A stretch of 64,000 nt of DNA from Prevotella amnii DSM 23384 = JCM 14753 (GTDB lineage Bacteria > Bacteroidota > Bacteroidia > Bacteroidales > Bacteroidaceae). Of the stretch, positions 8,469 through 16,678 are shown piece by piece; the first letter of the stretch is position 1, and every line of letters starts with the position of its first letter. Both the position numbers and the translations under genes were made by a program. The stretch is taken from assembly GCF_000378745.1 (NCBI RefSeq), contig NZ_KB905272.1:25636-89635 (forward strand), written 5' to 3'. The notes under the pieces are model-generated. The model had not been told where the DNA came from, did not search any database, and saw nothing but the letters and a program-made list of their open reading frames with translations.

Positions 8469-9695
8469 TTATTTTATAGAGATTAGTCTATTATTTTTAT
8501 CTATCTCCTTTGTACCTTTATAATTTATAAGCATACCACATACTACTACTTGCTTACCTACTACCAGTGTTTCAGATGAAGAAAACTTAGCTCCATCTAA
8601 ATTTAACCCCCCAAACACCTTTAGTTCCGTGTTAGACTTACCATCATCTGAAATAAAATAAGTACATGACCCAGCTTTGGCATAAAAACTATTACTTGGG
8701 ACTGTTGATATTATACCTTTTACATACCATTCTTTGTCCCCAGCATTACCACTCTGGATTAAAGCTAAAGCACGAGTAACATCAAAAGGTTCAGCCTTTG
8801 TTCCCTTACCTTTACCTACTAAACCTACTAAAGGATCTATAACAGTAGCATTCTCAACATCGCTAAGCGAACGTATTATAATTTCCCACTGATCATTAAA
8901 ACGCTTAAATATTCCTGTGATATTTACCTTACCTTTAGGAACTTCTACACCTGCGAATTTGGCAAAATTGCTATTATACATTACCAATTTCTTGTCGTCT
9001 ATCCCTACTAATGACCAGCTTACGCTACCTGCACCACTATTACGATTAGCATAAGTCTGTATGTTGCTCTTAGAATTATAATCATAACCAGATTTTAAGA
9101 TAACATTCTTTATAACTCCAAGTTTTCCCGCATCATCATTTATATTCCATTTATTTATATCAAATGCTTCAGCCTCTACCTTATTATTAATACTAATAAT
9201 CTTATAATGTTTATCCCACGCTAACTTACTTATTCTGCCTATAGAAACAGTCCCTTTAGAGCTTACAGATGGCACACCAATCTGTGGTTGTAAACCATAA
9301 TTACCTATATAAAGGTCTTTTAAGCTTACCAATATTTCTGTTCCTATTGGCAAATATCCATAAATAGCACTTTGTCCTAACGAGATAATTATTGCACCTG
9401 TTTTATCTTGAATAACTATTTCGTTATACACATTACCCTCCTTATCCGAACTGGTTACAATGCCCTTTAGCTGTATATCATCAACTATTTTTTCATAACC
9501 GTTCCTTGTTGAAATAGGATTTGTATATTTCTGTTTTAACTGAGCTATTGTAAGCACATTGGTTTCCTTTAACTCATTACTGCCATAATAACGCTCTTTT
9601 CCACCTATTGGTGTATCTGCATAATCCTTACCCATACAAGAAGAGAGGATTATTATTACAGTTGCGGCTATCGTTAAAAAATTAAATTTCCTCAT
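8469..9695 (-). CDS. DUF5689 lipoprotein with C-terminal OB-fold-like domain
   Basis: About 408 residues from the ATG at 9695. A start 13 codons earlier would overlap the TonB gene and place charged residues before the signal peptide, so I prefer 9695. The signal ends in a lipobox (LSSC). Residues 45-240 match the DUF5689 pattern (TIAQLKQKYTNP, QLKGIVTSSDKEGNVYNEI, ISLGQSAIYGYLPIGTEI). The C-terminus from about residue 295 repeats the OB-like pattern of the next gene (FDVTRALALIQ, YVKGIIST, FGGLNLDGAKF, VGKQVVVCG). It starts 22 bp after the TonB gene. Probably a surface or periplasmic partner of that receptor. Confidence 0.75.
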   Translation of the reverse strand: MRKFNFLTIAATVIIILSSCMGKDYADTPIGGKERYYGSNELKETNVLTIAQLKQKYTNPISTRNGYEKIVDDIQLKGIVTSSDKEGNVYNEIVIQDKTGAIIISLGQSAIYGYLPIGTEILVSLKDLYIGNYGLQPQIGVPSVSSKGTVSIGRISKLAWDKHYKIISINNKVEAEAFDINKWNINDDAGKLGVIKNVILKSGYDYNSKSNIQTYANRNSGAGSVSWSLVGIDDKKLVMYNSNFAKFAGVEVPKGKVNITGIFKRFNDQWEIIIRSLSDVENATVIDPLVGLVGKGKGTKAEPFDVTRALALIQSGNAGDKEWYVKGIISTVPSNSFYAKAGSCTYFISDDGKSNTELKVFGGLNLDGAKFSSSETLVVGKQVVVCGMLINYKGTKEIDKNNRLISIK

Positions 9696-9717
9696 AAAAT
9701 AATTGTATAGTATGTAT

Positions 9718-12300
9718 TTAGAATTTATAAGCAATATTCAACATTCCGTTAATGCCATAAGCATAATATAACTTAGGATTCTTTCCAAAATCATAAGCCC
9801 TAATAGTAGTAGTTCCAGTTCTCTGATTAATAGTATAGCTACTTCTACCATACTCATAACCGCCACTTATTATCTTCTGATTATTTAAAATATTTGTTAC
9901 CATCAAATTAATTGACAAGCTGTGATGCCCTATATATATATTCTTTCCTATAGAAGCATCAAGCATAAAGCCTCCTTTTCCTTTTGCTTGAGGAGCAGGA
10001 TTATAATAGCCCTCTGCATCAATACCACCAAGAGCAGTTCCCATAGTACGCAATGTAGAGCCATAACGCATACTTGGAGAATAAGATAAATATATACGAT
10101 CGTAATAATTACCTACTACATCTATAAACCAGCCACCTTTATGAAAGCTCAATATACCACTATATACTGATAACGGCGTATTAGCTTCACGCATTCCATC
10201 ATTATAAACAACATCTTTATAGAAAGTACTCTTAGTAGAATTCATGTAAACAACATCTGCATTATTTACATTTTTTGCTTCCTGCCATGTAGCAAGAGTC
10301 TTGAAATTTAAGAAATTTGTCAATTTAAAATCTAAGCCTAACTCAAAACCATATAAACTTTTCTTTATATTAGTCATACTGATATAAGTAAAAGAATTAA
10401 CATCATCATAGAAGAAATTTTGCCATTCTGTAACATGAGTTAAACGATTATAATATGTACTCAAGTTTGCATGTAACCAGCTTCCGCTATATTGATAACT
10501 AAGTTCTGAAGAAAACACATGTTCGTTGCGTAAGTTTTCAACAAAATCATTATTCATCTCAGGAGATACGAACGCATCTCTTCCTTCTGGCGCACGATGC
10601 TCATAGCCAAGACCTACAGATAGTGCGTTACCTCCGCTCAAAGTTATTGTACCACTACCCTTTATGCCACCAGAAATAAAATTAGCTTGACGACTCTTAC
10701 CAAAAGAATTATTAGCAAACAAGCCATTACGCATATTACCTACACGATACATATTGTCAAATCCTAATCTTGCTGCTAACACATAAAATACATTACCATA
10801 AGTTTGTGCAAAATTAGTCCAAACATTAACCTTTCGCACATTAATATTATAATCATACCCAAAGCGATCACCCTCATAAACAAGTTTACCTAACCCATTT
10901 ACGCCCATAGTATTCAAATCATACTGCGTGCGAGGATCACCTGAAGGATATGTTCCCACAGCATAAGTATTTATATTATGATATTTCTTAGCACCTAACA
11001 TATCTTCCATAGTCTGATAATGGTGTCCTAAATTTTGAGCTAAGACAACACCTACGTTTAACACTTTCTCTTTTCCTAAATGATTGGTCAATGTAGAAGC
11101 TAAACTTGTTGTCATATTACGGTCTTGCCTTGCCTGCAAGAAATAAAGAGCATCTTGCCCATTAGCAGCTGCCTGACGGTTAGAATAATAAAGGCGATCC
11201 CATTGTATCTGACGATTATTCTTATTCCTCCAATAATCTACTGCATCCTCCCAGTCTTTATATGCCTGTGCTGTGCGATAACGACTATCATGCTCATTCC
11301 AAACATCAAAGAAATTGCTTGGCATATTTTTCCAGTAATCAGGAGCAGGATTTTCTGCATTATTATAGTTAAGCTTCGTGCTCTTATAAATTCCATATTT
11401 AGCAAACAAAGAAGTTGTCAGCTTTAATTTCTTATTAATATCCCAGTCCCATGTTAAGATACCTGAAGGAGAATAGTCGTTAATAACACGACTATTACGT
11501 TTAACCCCATTCTGATACCCCCAATAAGGATTATACTGAAAATCATTAGCTAACCAATAAGCCTCTTCTGTGCTTGCTCCTTGTCCTGCACGCTCAGTAG
11601 GATTACCCCATGTAGACAAACTCAAAGAATGCCCATTATCCCATTTTTTCTGTACCCCGAAATAATAAGATAACGAATTATAAAAAGTACCTTCTACATA
11701 ACCACGATTAGCCCAACGATAACCTATACTTGCCGCAACAGCCCAACCATTATTATTAAAACCACTGGCATAATTATACATTCCTCTAAAAGTATAATTT
11801 CTATTAGCAGCAGATAATGTAAGTCGTTGCCCTGCAGGCATAGAACCTGCACGGAAATTATAATTATTACTTCCTGCAATACCTGTCATAGAGAAATTAT
11901 TACTCTCAAAAGGCAAAGCAAAGTCAACATTACGTGTCTGCTGGTTAATGCCACCTACCATAGAATAGCGGAATTGCCCACTTTCCAAATCATTAACAGG
12001 AGTGCCATTAATATAAATCTCATTATACTTTTGATTTAAAGCACGGTATCTAAAACGCATAGGAGAATAAAGATAGCCTACCTGCGAAGCATAAACATTA
12101 CTTCCCGAAGTTAAGATAATAGCATTATCACTCATAGGGTTCTCTTCATTAATCTGAGCTTCAGAGAAAGTAAACAAAGACTCCTCTATTGGCTTTATAG
12201 TTTGTTCCTGCTGAGTAGTAGTCTTTTTTGTAGTATTCTGAGCAAATACTGCCACTGAACTACATACTGCGATAACCGCTAATGTCAGCTTTTTCTGCAT
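9718..12300 (-). CDS. TonB-dependent outer-membrane receptor-like protein
   Basis: An 860-residue outer-membrane beta-barrel protein with a signal peptide (cleavage near VFAQ). A plug-like domain follows (SGSNVYASQVGYLYSPMRFR, YINGTPVNDLESGQFR), then a long barrel rich in aromatic strand motifs, ending in LNIAYKF with the C-terminal Phe typical of barrels. No carboxypeptidase-regulatory domain or obvious TonB box is visible. It leads an operon with two OB-fold-type lipoproteins and is divergent from a secreted EEP-family hydrolase, so nucleic-acid fragments or their phosphates are candidate substrates. The substrate is inferred from context only. Confidence 0.85.
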   Translation of the reverse strand: MQKKLTLAVIAVCSSVAVFAQNTTKKTTTQQEQTIKPIEESLFTFSEAQINEENPMSDNAIILTSGSNVYASQVGYLYSPMRFRYRALNQKYNEIYINGTPVNDLESGQFRYSMVGGINQQTRNVDFALPFESNNFSMTGIAGSNNYNFRAGSMPAGQRLTLSAANRNYTFRGMYNYASGFNNNGWAVAASIGYRWANRGYVEGTFYNSLSYYFGVQKKWDNGHSLSLSTWGNPTERAGQGASTEEAYWLANDFQYNPYWGYQNGVKRNSRVINDYSPSGILTWDWDINKKLKLTTSLFAKYGIYKSTKLNYNNAENPAPDYWKNMPSNFFDVWNEHDSRYRTAQAYKDWEDAVDYWRNKNNRQIQWDRLYYSNRQAAANGQDALYFLQARQDRNMTTSLASTLTNHLGKEKVLNVGVVLAQNLGHHYQTMEDMLGAKKYHNINTYAVGTYPSGDPRTQYDLNTMGVNGLGKLVYEGDRFGYDYNINVRKVNVWTNFAQTYGNVFYVLAARLGFDNMYRVGNMRNGLFANNSFGKSRQANFISGGIKGSGTITLSGGNALSVGLGYEHRAPEGRDAFVSPEMNNDFVENLRNEHVFSSELSYQYSGSWLHANLSTYYNRLTHVTEWQNFFYDDVNSFTYISMTNIKKSLYGFELGLDFKLTNFLNFKTLATWQEAKNVNNADVVYMNSTKSTFYKDVVYNDGMREANTPLSVYSGILSFHKGGWFIDVVGNYYDRIYLSYSPSMRYGSTLRTMGTALGGIDAEGYYNPAPQAKGKGGFMLDASIGKNIYIGHHSLSINLMVTNILNNQKIISGGYEYGRSSYTINQRTGTTTIRAYDFGKNPKLYYAYGINGMLNIAYKF

Positions 12301-12509
12301 AATATTATTGTATTAAAGTATGTTATATTGTAATTGCAAAGTAATAAAATATATTTTAAATATAAAAATACTTTGAGTTAAAACTTATCCACAATTACAA
12401 TTATCTCAAATTAATTAGCGACATTTGCAAAAGAATAATATCCGAACTTGCCTAAGGGCATGTTTGCATAGATAAGATACGTATAAATGTTAATTAAATT
12501 ATTATAAGA

Positions 12510-13559
12510 ATGAAAAAACTATCTTTACTTTCAATCTCATTATTGCTTTGTGTTATAAGTACTTTTGCACAAAGAAAATATTCCGTTTATGCTGTGGGTT
12601 TTTACAATCAAGAAAACTTATTTGACTATACACACGATAAAGGGAAAAATGATTACGACTTTACTCCTAATGGAAGCTATCATTGGAATAAAATGAAATA
12701 TAGCCATAAGCTCGCTAATATGTCGCGAGTTTTATCAGAAATGGGCACTGATGTCCTACCAAAAGTAGGATGCGCTTTTATCGGATTAGCTGAATGTGAA
12801 AACGATCATGTTGTAAAAGATCTCGTAGCACAACCTGCCCTTGCACAACGTGGATATAAATATATACATATAGAAGGACCTGACCGACGAGGTATTGATT
12901 GTGCTTTTATTTACCAACCAAAACTTTTTACAGTTCGTAATACAAAGCTTATACCTTACATATACGAATTAGCCAAAGACAGTGCACATGCTACCCGTGG
13001 CTTCCTAACTATTAGTGGAACTATGGCTAACGAACATGTTTCTGTTATTGTATGCCACTTGCCAAGTCGTGGGGCAAGTTCATACTACCGCGAGCTGGGA
13101 GCAAAACAAATAAAAGTGATAAAAGACTCTTTGCTACAAGAGGATCCTAACTGCAAAGTTATAGTAATGGGAGATATGAATGACGACCCTACTAATGCTT
13201 CTATGCACAAATATCTTTCTGCGAAAGCCGAAATATCTGAAGTGGGTACAAACGATATGTATAACCCATGGTATAACATACTTGTGAAACAAGGCACTGG
13301 AACATTACAATATCAAGGGAGATGGAACTTATTTGATCAAATTATCCTATCACCTAACTTTCTAAATAAAAATGGATCTAAAGACTTTACTACACTAAAA
13401 TATTGGAAAAATCAAATATTTAAGCGTGATTATCTTTTCCAGCAAGAGGGTAAATATAAAGGTAATACCAAACGTACTACAGCAGGAGGAGTTTGGCTCG
13501 ACGGATACTCTGACCATCTTCCTACAGTAGTTTATATCGTAAAAGAACAAATAAAATAG
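12510..13559 (+). CDS. Secreted endonuclease/exonuclease/phosphatase family protein
   Basis: A 349-residue hydrolase with a signal peptide (LLCVISTFAQ). The EEP fold motifs are all present: the metal-binding Glu in IGLAECEN, RRGIDCAFIY, GDMNDDPTN, and the catalytic SDHLPT near the C-terminus. Family members cut DNA or remove phosphate from nucleotides or lipids, so activity should be nuclease or phosphodiesterase type. It is divergent from the TonB receptor operon across a 209-bp gap, which suggests co-regulation. It is followed 40 bp later by the glycosylase gene. Confidence 0.88.
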   Translation: MKKLSLLSISLLLCVISTFAQRKYSVYAVGFYNQENLFDYTHDKGKNDYDFTPNGSYHWNKMKYSHKLANMSRVLSEMGTDVLPKVGCAFIGLAECENDHVVKDLVAQPALAQRGYKYIHIEGPDRRGIDCAFIYQPKLFTVRNTKLIPYIYELAKDSAHATRGFLTISGTMANEHVSVIVCHLPSRGASSYYRELGAKQIKVIKDSLLQEDPNCKVIVMGDMNDDPTNASMHKYLSAKAEISEVGTNDMYNPWYNILVKQGTGTLQYQGRWNLFDQIILSPNFLNKNGSKDFTTLKYWKNQIFKRDYLFQQEGKYKGNTKRTTAGGVWLDGYSDHLPTVVYIVKEQIK

Positions 13560-13599
13560 GATTATATAATAAAAATATAAAACACATATATTATTTCCT

Positions 13600-14187
13600 A
13601 TGTTAGAAACAGAATCGCACCCCTTTAAGCCATGGCTGCCCAAACATGCTAAAATACTGATGCTGGGCACTTTCCCTCCTGCACCAAAACGTTGGTGTAT
13701 GCCATGGTATTATCCTAATTTCACAAATGATATGTGGCGTATTTTGGGGCTTATCTTTAAGAGAGATAAGTTTGCCTTCGTTGATCAAATAAACAAAACT
13801 TACCGTCTTAACAGTATAAAGGAAATGCTTTTAGAGCAAGGAATAGCTATATTTGATACAGCTCAGCGCATTCGCCGTACAAAAGGAACTGCTTCTGACA
13901 AGGATCTTGAAATAGTAGAGCCTACTAACTTTAACAAAATACTACATTCTCTACCACAATGTAAGGCTATTGTAACAGCAGGACAAGTTGCTACAGATAT
14001 CATATCTCAGCACTATAATATCAATGCTAAACACCTTAAAATGGGAGAAAATGTTTCTTTTATGTTTGAAGAACGCACTATACTACTTTACAGAGAACCA
14101 AGTAGCAGTAGGGCTTTTCCTATGAAAATAGAAAAGAAAGCTAAATATTACGAAGATATGTTTAGACAATTAGGCATAAAAAAGTAG
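13600..14187 (+). CDS. Uracil-DNA glycosylase superfamily protein
   Basis: A 195-residue cytoplasmic protein of the uracil-DNA glycosylase superfamily (MUG/hypoxanthine glycosylase-like branch). Motif 1 is LMLGTFPPAPKRW near residues 22-34, and a late motif lies in the REPSSSRAF region. The WCMPWYYPNFTNDMWRILG segment is typical of the branch, which removes deaminated bases. Which base it prefers cannot be told from sequence. It sits between the EEP hydrolase and udk on the same strand. Confidence 0.82.
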   Translation: MLETESHPFKPWLPKHAKILMLGTFPPAPKRWCMPWYYPNFTNDMWRILGLIFKRDKFAFVDQINKTYRLNSIKEMLLEQGIAIFDTAQRIRRTKGTASDKDLEIVEPTNFNKILHSLPQCKAIVTAGQVATDIISQHYNINAKHLKMGENVSFMFEERTILLYREPSSSRAFPMKIEKKAKYYEDMFRQLGIKK

Positions 14188-14231
14188 CTATACTATAAAC
14201 AAATAAATATCTATCAACAAGTAATAAAACA

Positions 14232-14855
14232 ATGAAAAAGATAACTATAATAGGAATTGCAGGCGGTACAGGATCAGGAAAAAGTACCGTAGTACGAAAA
14301 ATAGTAGAAGCCTTGCCACCAGACTATGTTGCTGTAGTACCACTCGACTCTTACTATAATGATACCACCTCACTTACAGAGGAAGAGCGTAAAGCTATAA
14401 ATTTCGATCACCCTGATGCCTTCGACTGGAAACTTCTCATAAAACACGTTAATGAGTTACGCAACGGAATAGCTTGTGAACAACCCACTTACAGCTATAT
14501 TCTAAGTAATCGTTTGCCTGAAACCATACATGTAGAGCCTAAGCCTGTTATAATTATAGAAGGTATTATGACTCTTAATAATAAAAAGCTACGCGACATG
14601 ATGGACCTTAAAATATTTGTCGACGCCGACTCTGATGAGCGTCTTATTCGTAACATACAACGTGATACCATAGATCGTGGAAGAACAGTATCGATGGTTG
14701 TAGACCGTTATCTTAAAGTATTAAAGCCCATGCACGAACAGTTTATAGAGCCTACCAAACGATACGCCGACCTTATTATTCCGCAAGGAGGCGAAAACCA
14801 TACTGGCATAGGCATTCTTTGCAAGTATATAGAAGGGTTAATACCTACTATGTAA
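14232..14855 (+). CDS. udk: Uridine kinase
   Basis: Phosphorylates uridine and cytidine for pyrimidine salvage. The 207 residues have the P-loop GIAGGTGSGKST at residues 6-17, the substrate motif FDHPDAFDW, and the late RDTIDRGR segment. Length matches the family. It ends a three-gene plus-strand run (EEP hydrolase, glycosylase, udk) and is followed by a bidirectional terminator. Its place after the secreted nuclease genes would suit nucleoside salvage, but this is only context. Confidence 0.95.
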   Translation: MKKITIIGIAGGTGSGKSTVVRKIVEALPPDYVAVVPLDSYYNDTTSLTEEERKAINFDHPDAFDWKLLIKHVNELRNGIACEQPTYSYILSNRLPETIHVEPKPVIIIEGIMTLNNKKLRDMMDLKIFVDADSDERLIRNIQRDTIDRGRTVSMVVDRYLKVLKPMHEQFIEPTKRYADLIIPQGGENHTGIGILCKYIEGLIPTM

Positions 14856-14912
14856 CATGAGCAAAGCAACACATACAGCTTTTATAAATATTTAATAGCT
14901 TAGAATTATAAA

Positions 14913-14951
14913 AAAGGTTATGTTCCTATTAAAGAAACATAACCTTTATTT
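14913..14951. terminator. Bidirectional terminator between udk and fumarase
   Basis: A 12-bp stem (AAAGGTTATGTT at 14913-14924 against 14936-14947), flanked by A and T runs, lies between two convergent genes. Confidence 0.8.
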
Positions 14952-14969
14952 TTCTTAACGACTTCACTA

Positions 14970-16610
14970 CTAACAGCTACAACCTGTCCATGGTTTCAAC
15001 TCTTTAAAGAAATCATGACCTTTATCATCTACAAGGATAAAAGCAGGGAAATCTTCTACCTCTATTTTCCAAACAGCTTCCATACCTAACTCTGGATATT
15101 CTACACACTCTATACTCTTTATGCAACTACGTGAAAGGACTGCAGCCACACCTCCTATAGTACCTAAATAAAAACCTCCATGCTTCTTACAAGCATCAGT
15201 TACTACCTGCGTACGGTTACCCTTTGCTATCATTACTAAAGAGCCACCATGATCCATAAACTCGTCTACATACGGATCCATACGATTAGCCGTTGTAGGT
15301 CCCATTGAGCCACAAGGCAAACCTGATGGCGTTTTTGCAGGACCTGCATACAATACAGGATAATCCTTAATATACTGTGGCAAGTCTTCACCAGCATCTA
15401 AACGAGCTTTGAGCTTAGCATGAGCTATATCTCGCGCAACTATAATTGTACCTTTAAGATTAACACGTGTAGAAACTGGATATTTAGTAAGCTCTTTACG
15501 CACAGCGTCCATACCTTCGTTTAGATCTATCTCTATACCTTTAGCACCCTCTCCTGGCTTACGATATTCTTCAGGTATCAATTCACCAGGATTAGTATCC
15601 ATCTTCTCTATCCATATACCTTCCTTGTTAATCTTTGCCTTAATATTACGATCGGCAGAACAACTTACTCCCATTCCTATAGGGCAACTCGCTCCGTGAC
15701 GTGGCAAACGTATAATGCGAATATCATGTGCAAGATATTTACCTCCAAACTGTGCGCCTAATCCTATCTTATAAGCCTCCTTTAAAATCTTTTTCTCAAG
15801 ATCTATATCACGAAAAGCACGACCAGTTTCATCGCCTGTTGTCGGTAAATTATCGTAATATTTAATACTACCTAGTTTTACGGTCAAAAGATTTTTCTCC
15901 GCAGAAGTACCACCTATAACAAAACAAATATGATAAGGAGGACAAGCTGCTGTTCCTAAACTCTTCATCTTCTCTACCAAGAAAGGTATCAATGTGCCCT
16001 CATTCTGAATAGTAGCCTTTGTCATTGGATAGAAATAAGTTTTATTAGCCGAGCCTCCACCTTTAGCTACCATCACAAATTTATATTCTGCACCCTCTGT
16101 AGCTTCTATATCTATCTGGGCAGGAAGATTACACTTTGTGTTTACCTCGTCGTACATGTTTAATGGAGCGTTTTGCGAATAACGCAGATTTTCTCCTGTA
16201 AAAGTATTGAAAACACCACGGGAAAGAGCTTCCTCATCATCGAAACCTGTCCAAACCTGCTGTCCCTTCTCTCCATGTATAATAGCAGTACCTGTGTCTT
16301 GACAGAATGGTAATACGCCCTTTACTGCTGTCTCGGCATTGCGTAGGAACTGAAGTGCCACATATTTATCGTTCTCTGAAGCCTCAGGATCGGTAAGCAC
16401 TTTTGCTACCTGCTTATTGTGAGCGCGACGAAGCATAAACTCACAATCGTGAAAAGCCTGTTGTGCTAAAAGAGTCAAAGCCTCTTTACTCACCTTTAGA
16501 ATTTCTTTGCCTTCGAAATTAGATACACTAACTCCTTCCTTCGATAATAGGCGATACTCTGTATCGTCCTTGCCCAATTGGAACATTGGTGCATACTTAA
16601 ACTCTGCCAT
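14970..16610 (-). CDS. fumB: Class I fumarate hydratase (iron-sulfur)
   Basis: Interconverts fumarate and malate. The 546 residues match the class I, oxygen-sensitive 4Fe-4S form. The N-terminal domain carries cluster cysteines in [19 protein letters not shown] and [13 protein letters not shown], and the C-terminal swivelling domain ends in WTGCSC. In anaerobic Bacteroidales this enzyme works in the reductive branch that leads to succinate. It stands alone between a terminator and the M16 peptidase gene. The choice of fumA or fumB as symbol is arbitrary. Confidence 0.95.
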   Translation of the reverse strand: MAEFKYAPMFQLGKDDTEYRLLSKEGVSVSNFEGKEILKVSKEALTLLAQQAFHDCEFMLRRAHNKQVAKVLTDPEASENDKYVALQFLRNAETAVKGVLPFCQDTGTAIIHGEKGQQVWTGFDDEEALSRGVFNTFTGENLRYSQNAPLNMYDEVNTKCNLPAQIDIEATEGAEYKFVMVAKGGGSANKTYFYPMTKATIQNEGTLIPFLVEKMKSLGTAACPPYHICFVIGGTSAEKNLLTVKLGSIKYYDNLPTTGDETGRAFRDIDLEKKILKEAYKIGLGAQFGGKYLAHDIRIIRLPRHGASCPIGMGVSCSADRNIKAKINKEGIWIEKMDTNPGELIPEEYRKPGEGAKGIEIDLNEGMDAVRKELTKYPVSTRVNLKGTIIVARDIAHAKLKARLDAGEDLPQYIKDYPVLYAGPAKTPSGLPCGSMGPTTANRMDPYVDEFMDHGGSLVMIAKGNRTQVVTDACKKHGGFYLGTIGGVAAVLSRSCIKSIECVEYPELGMEAVWKIEVEDFPAFILVDDKGHDFFKELKPWTGCSC

Positions 16611-16678
16611 AATGTTTTTTGTTTTGTAGCCATGCGCACCAATGCATAATATAACATTGATGCGCTAATATATATATT

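Noticed and set aside
13395..13670. 91-residue minus-strand frame over the EEP hydrolase end and glycosylase start
   Set aside because: It is opposite two clear genes and has low-complexity composition.
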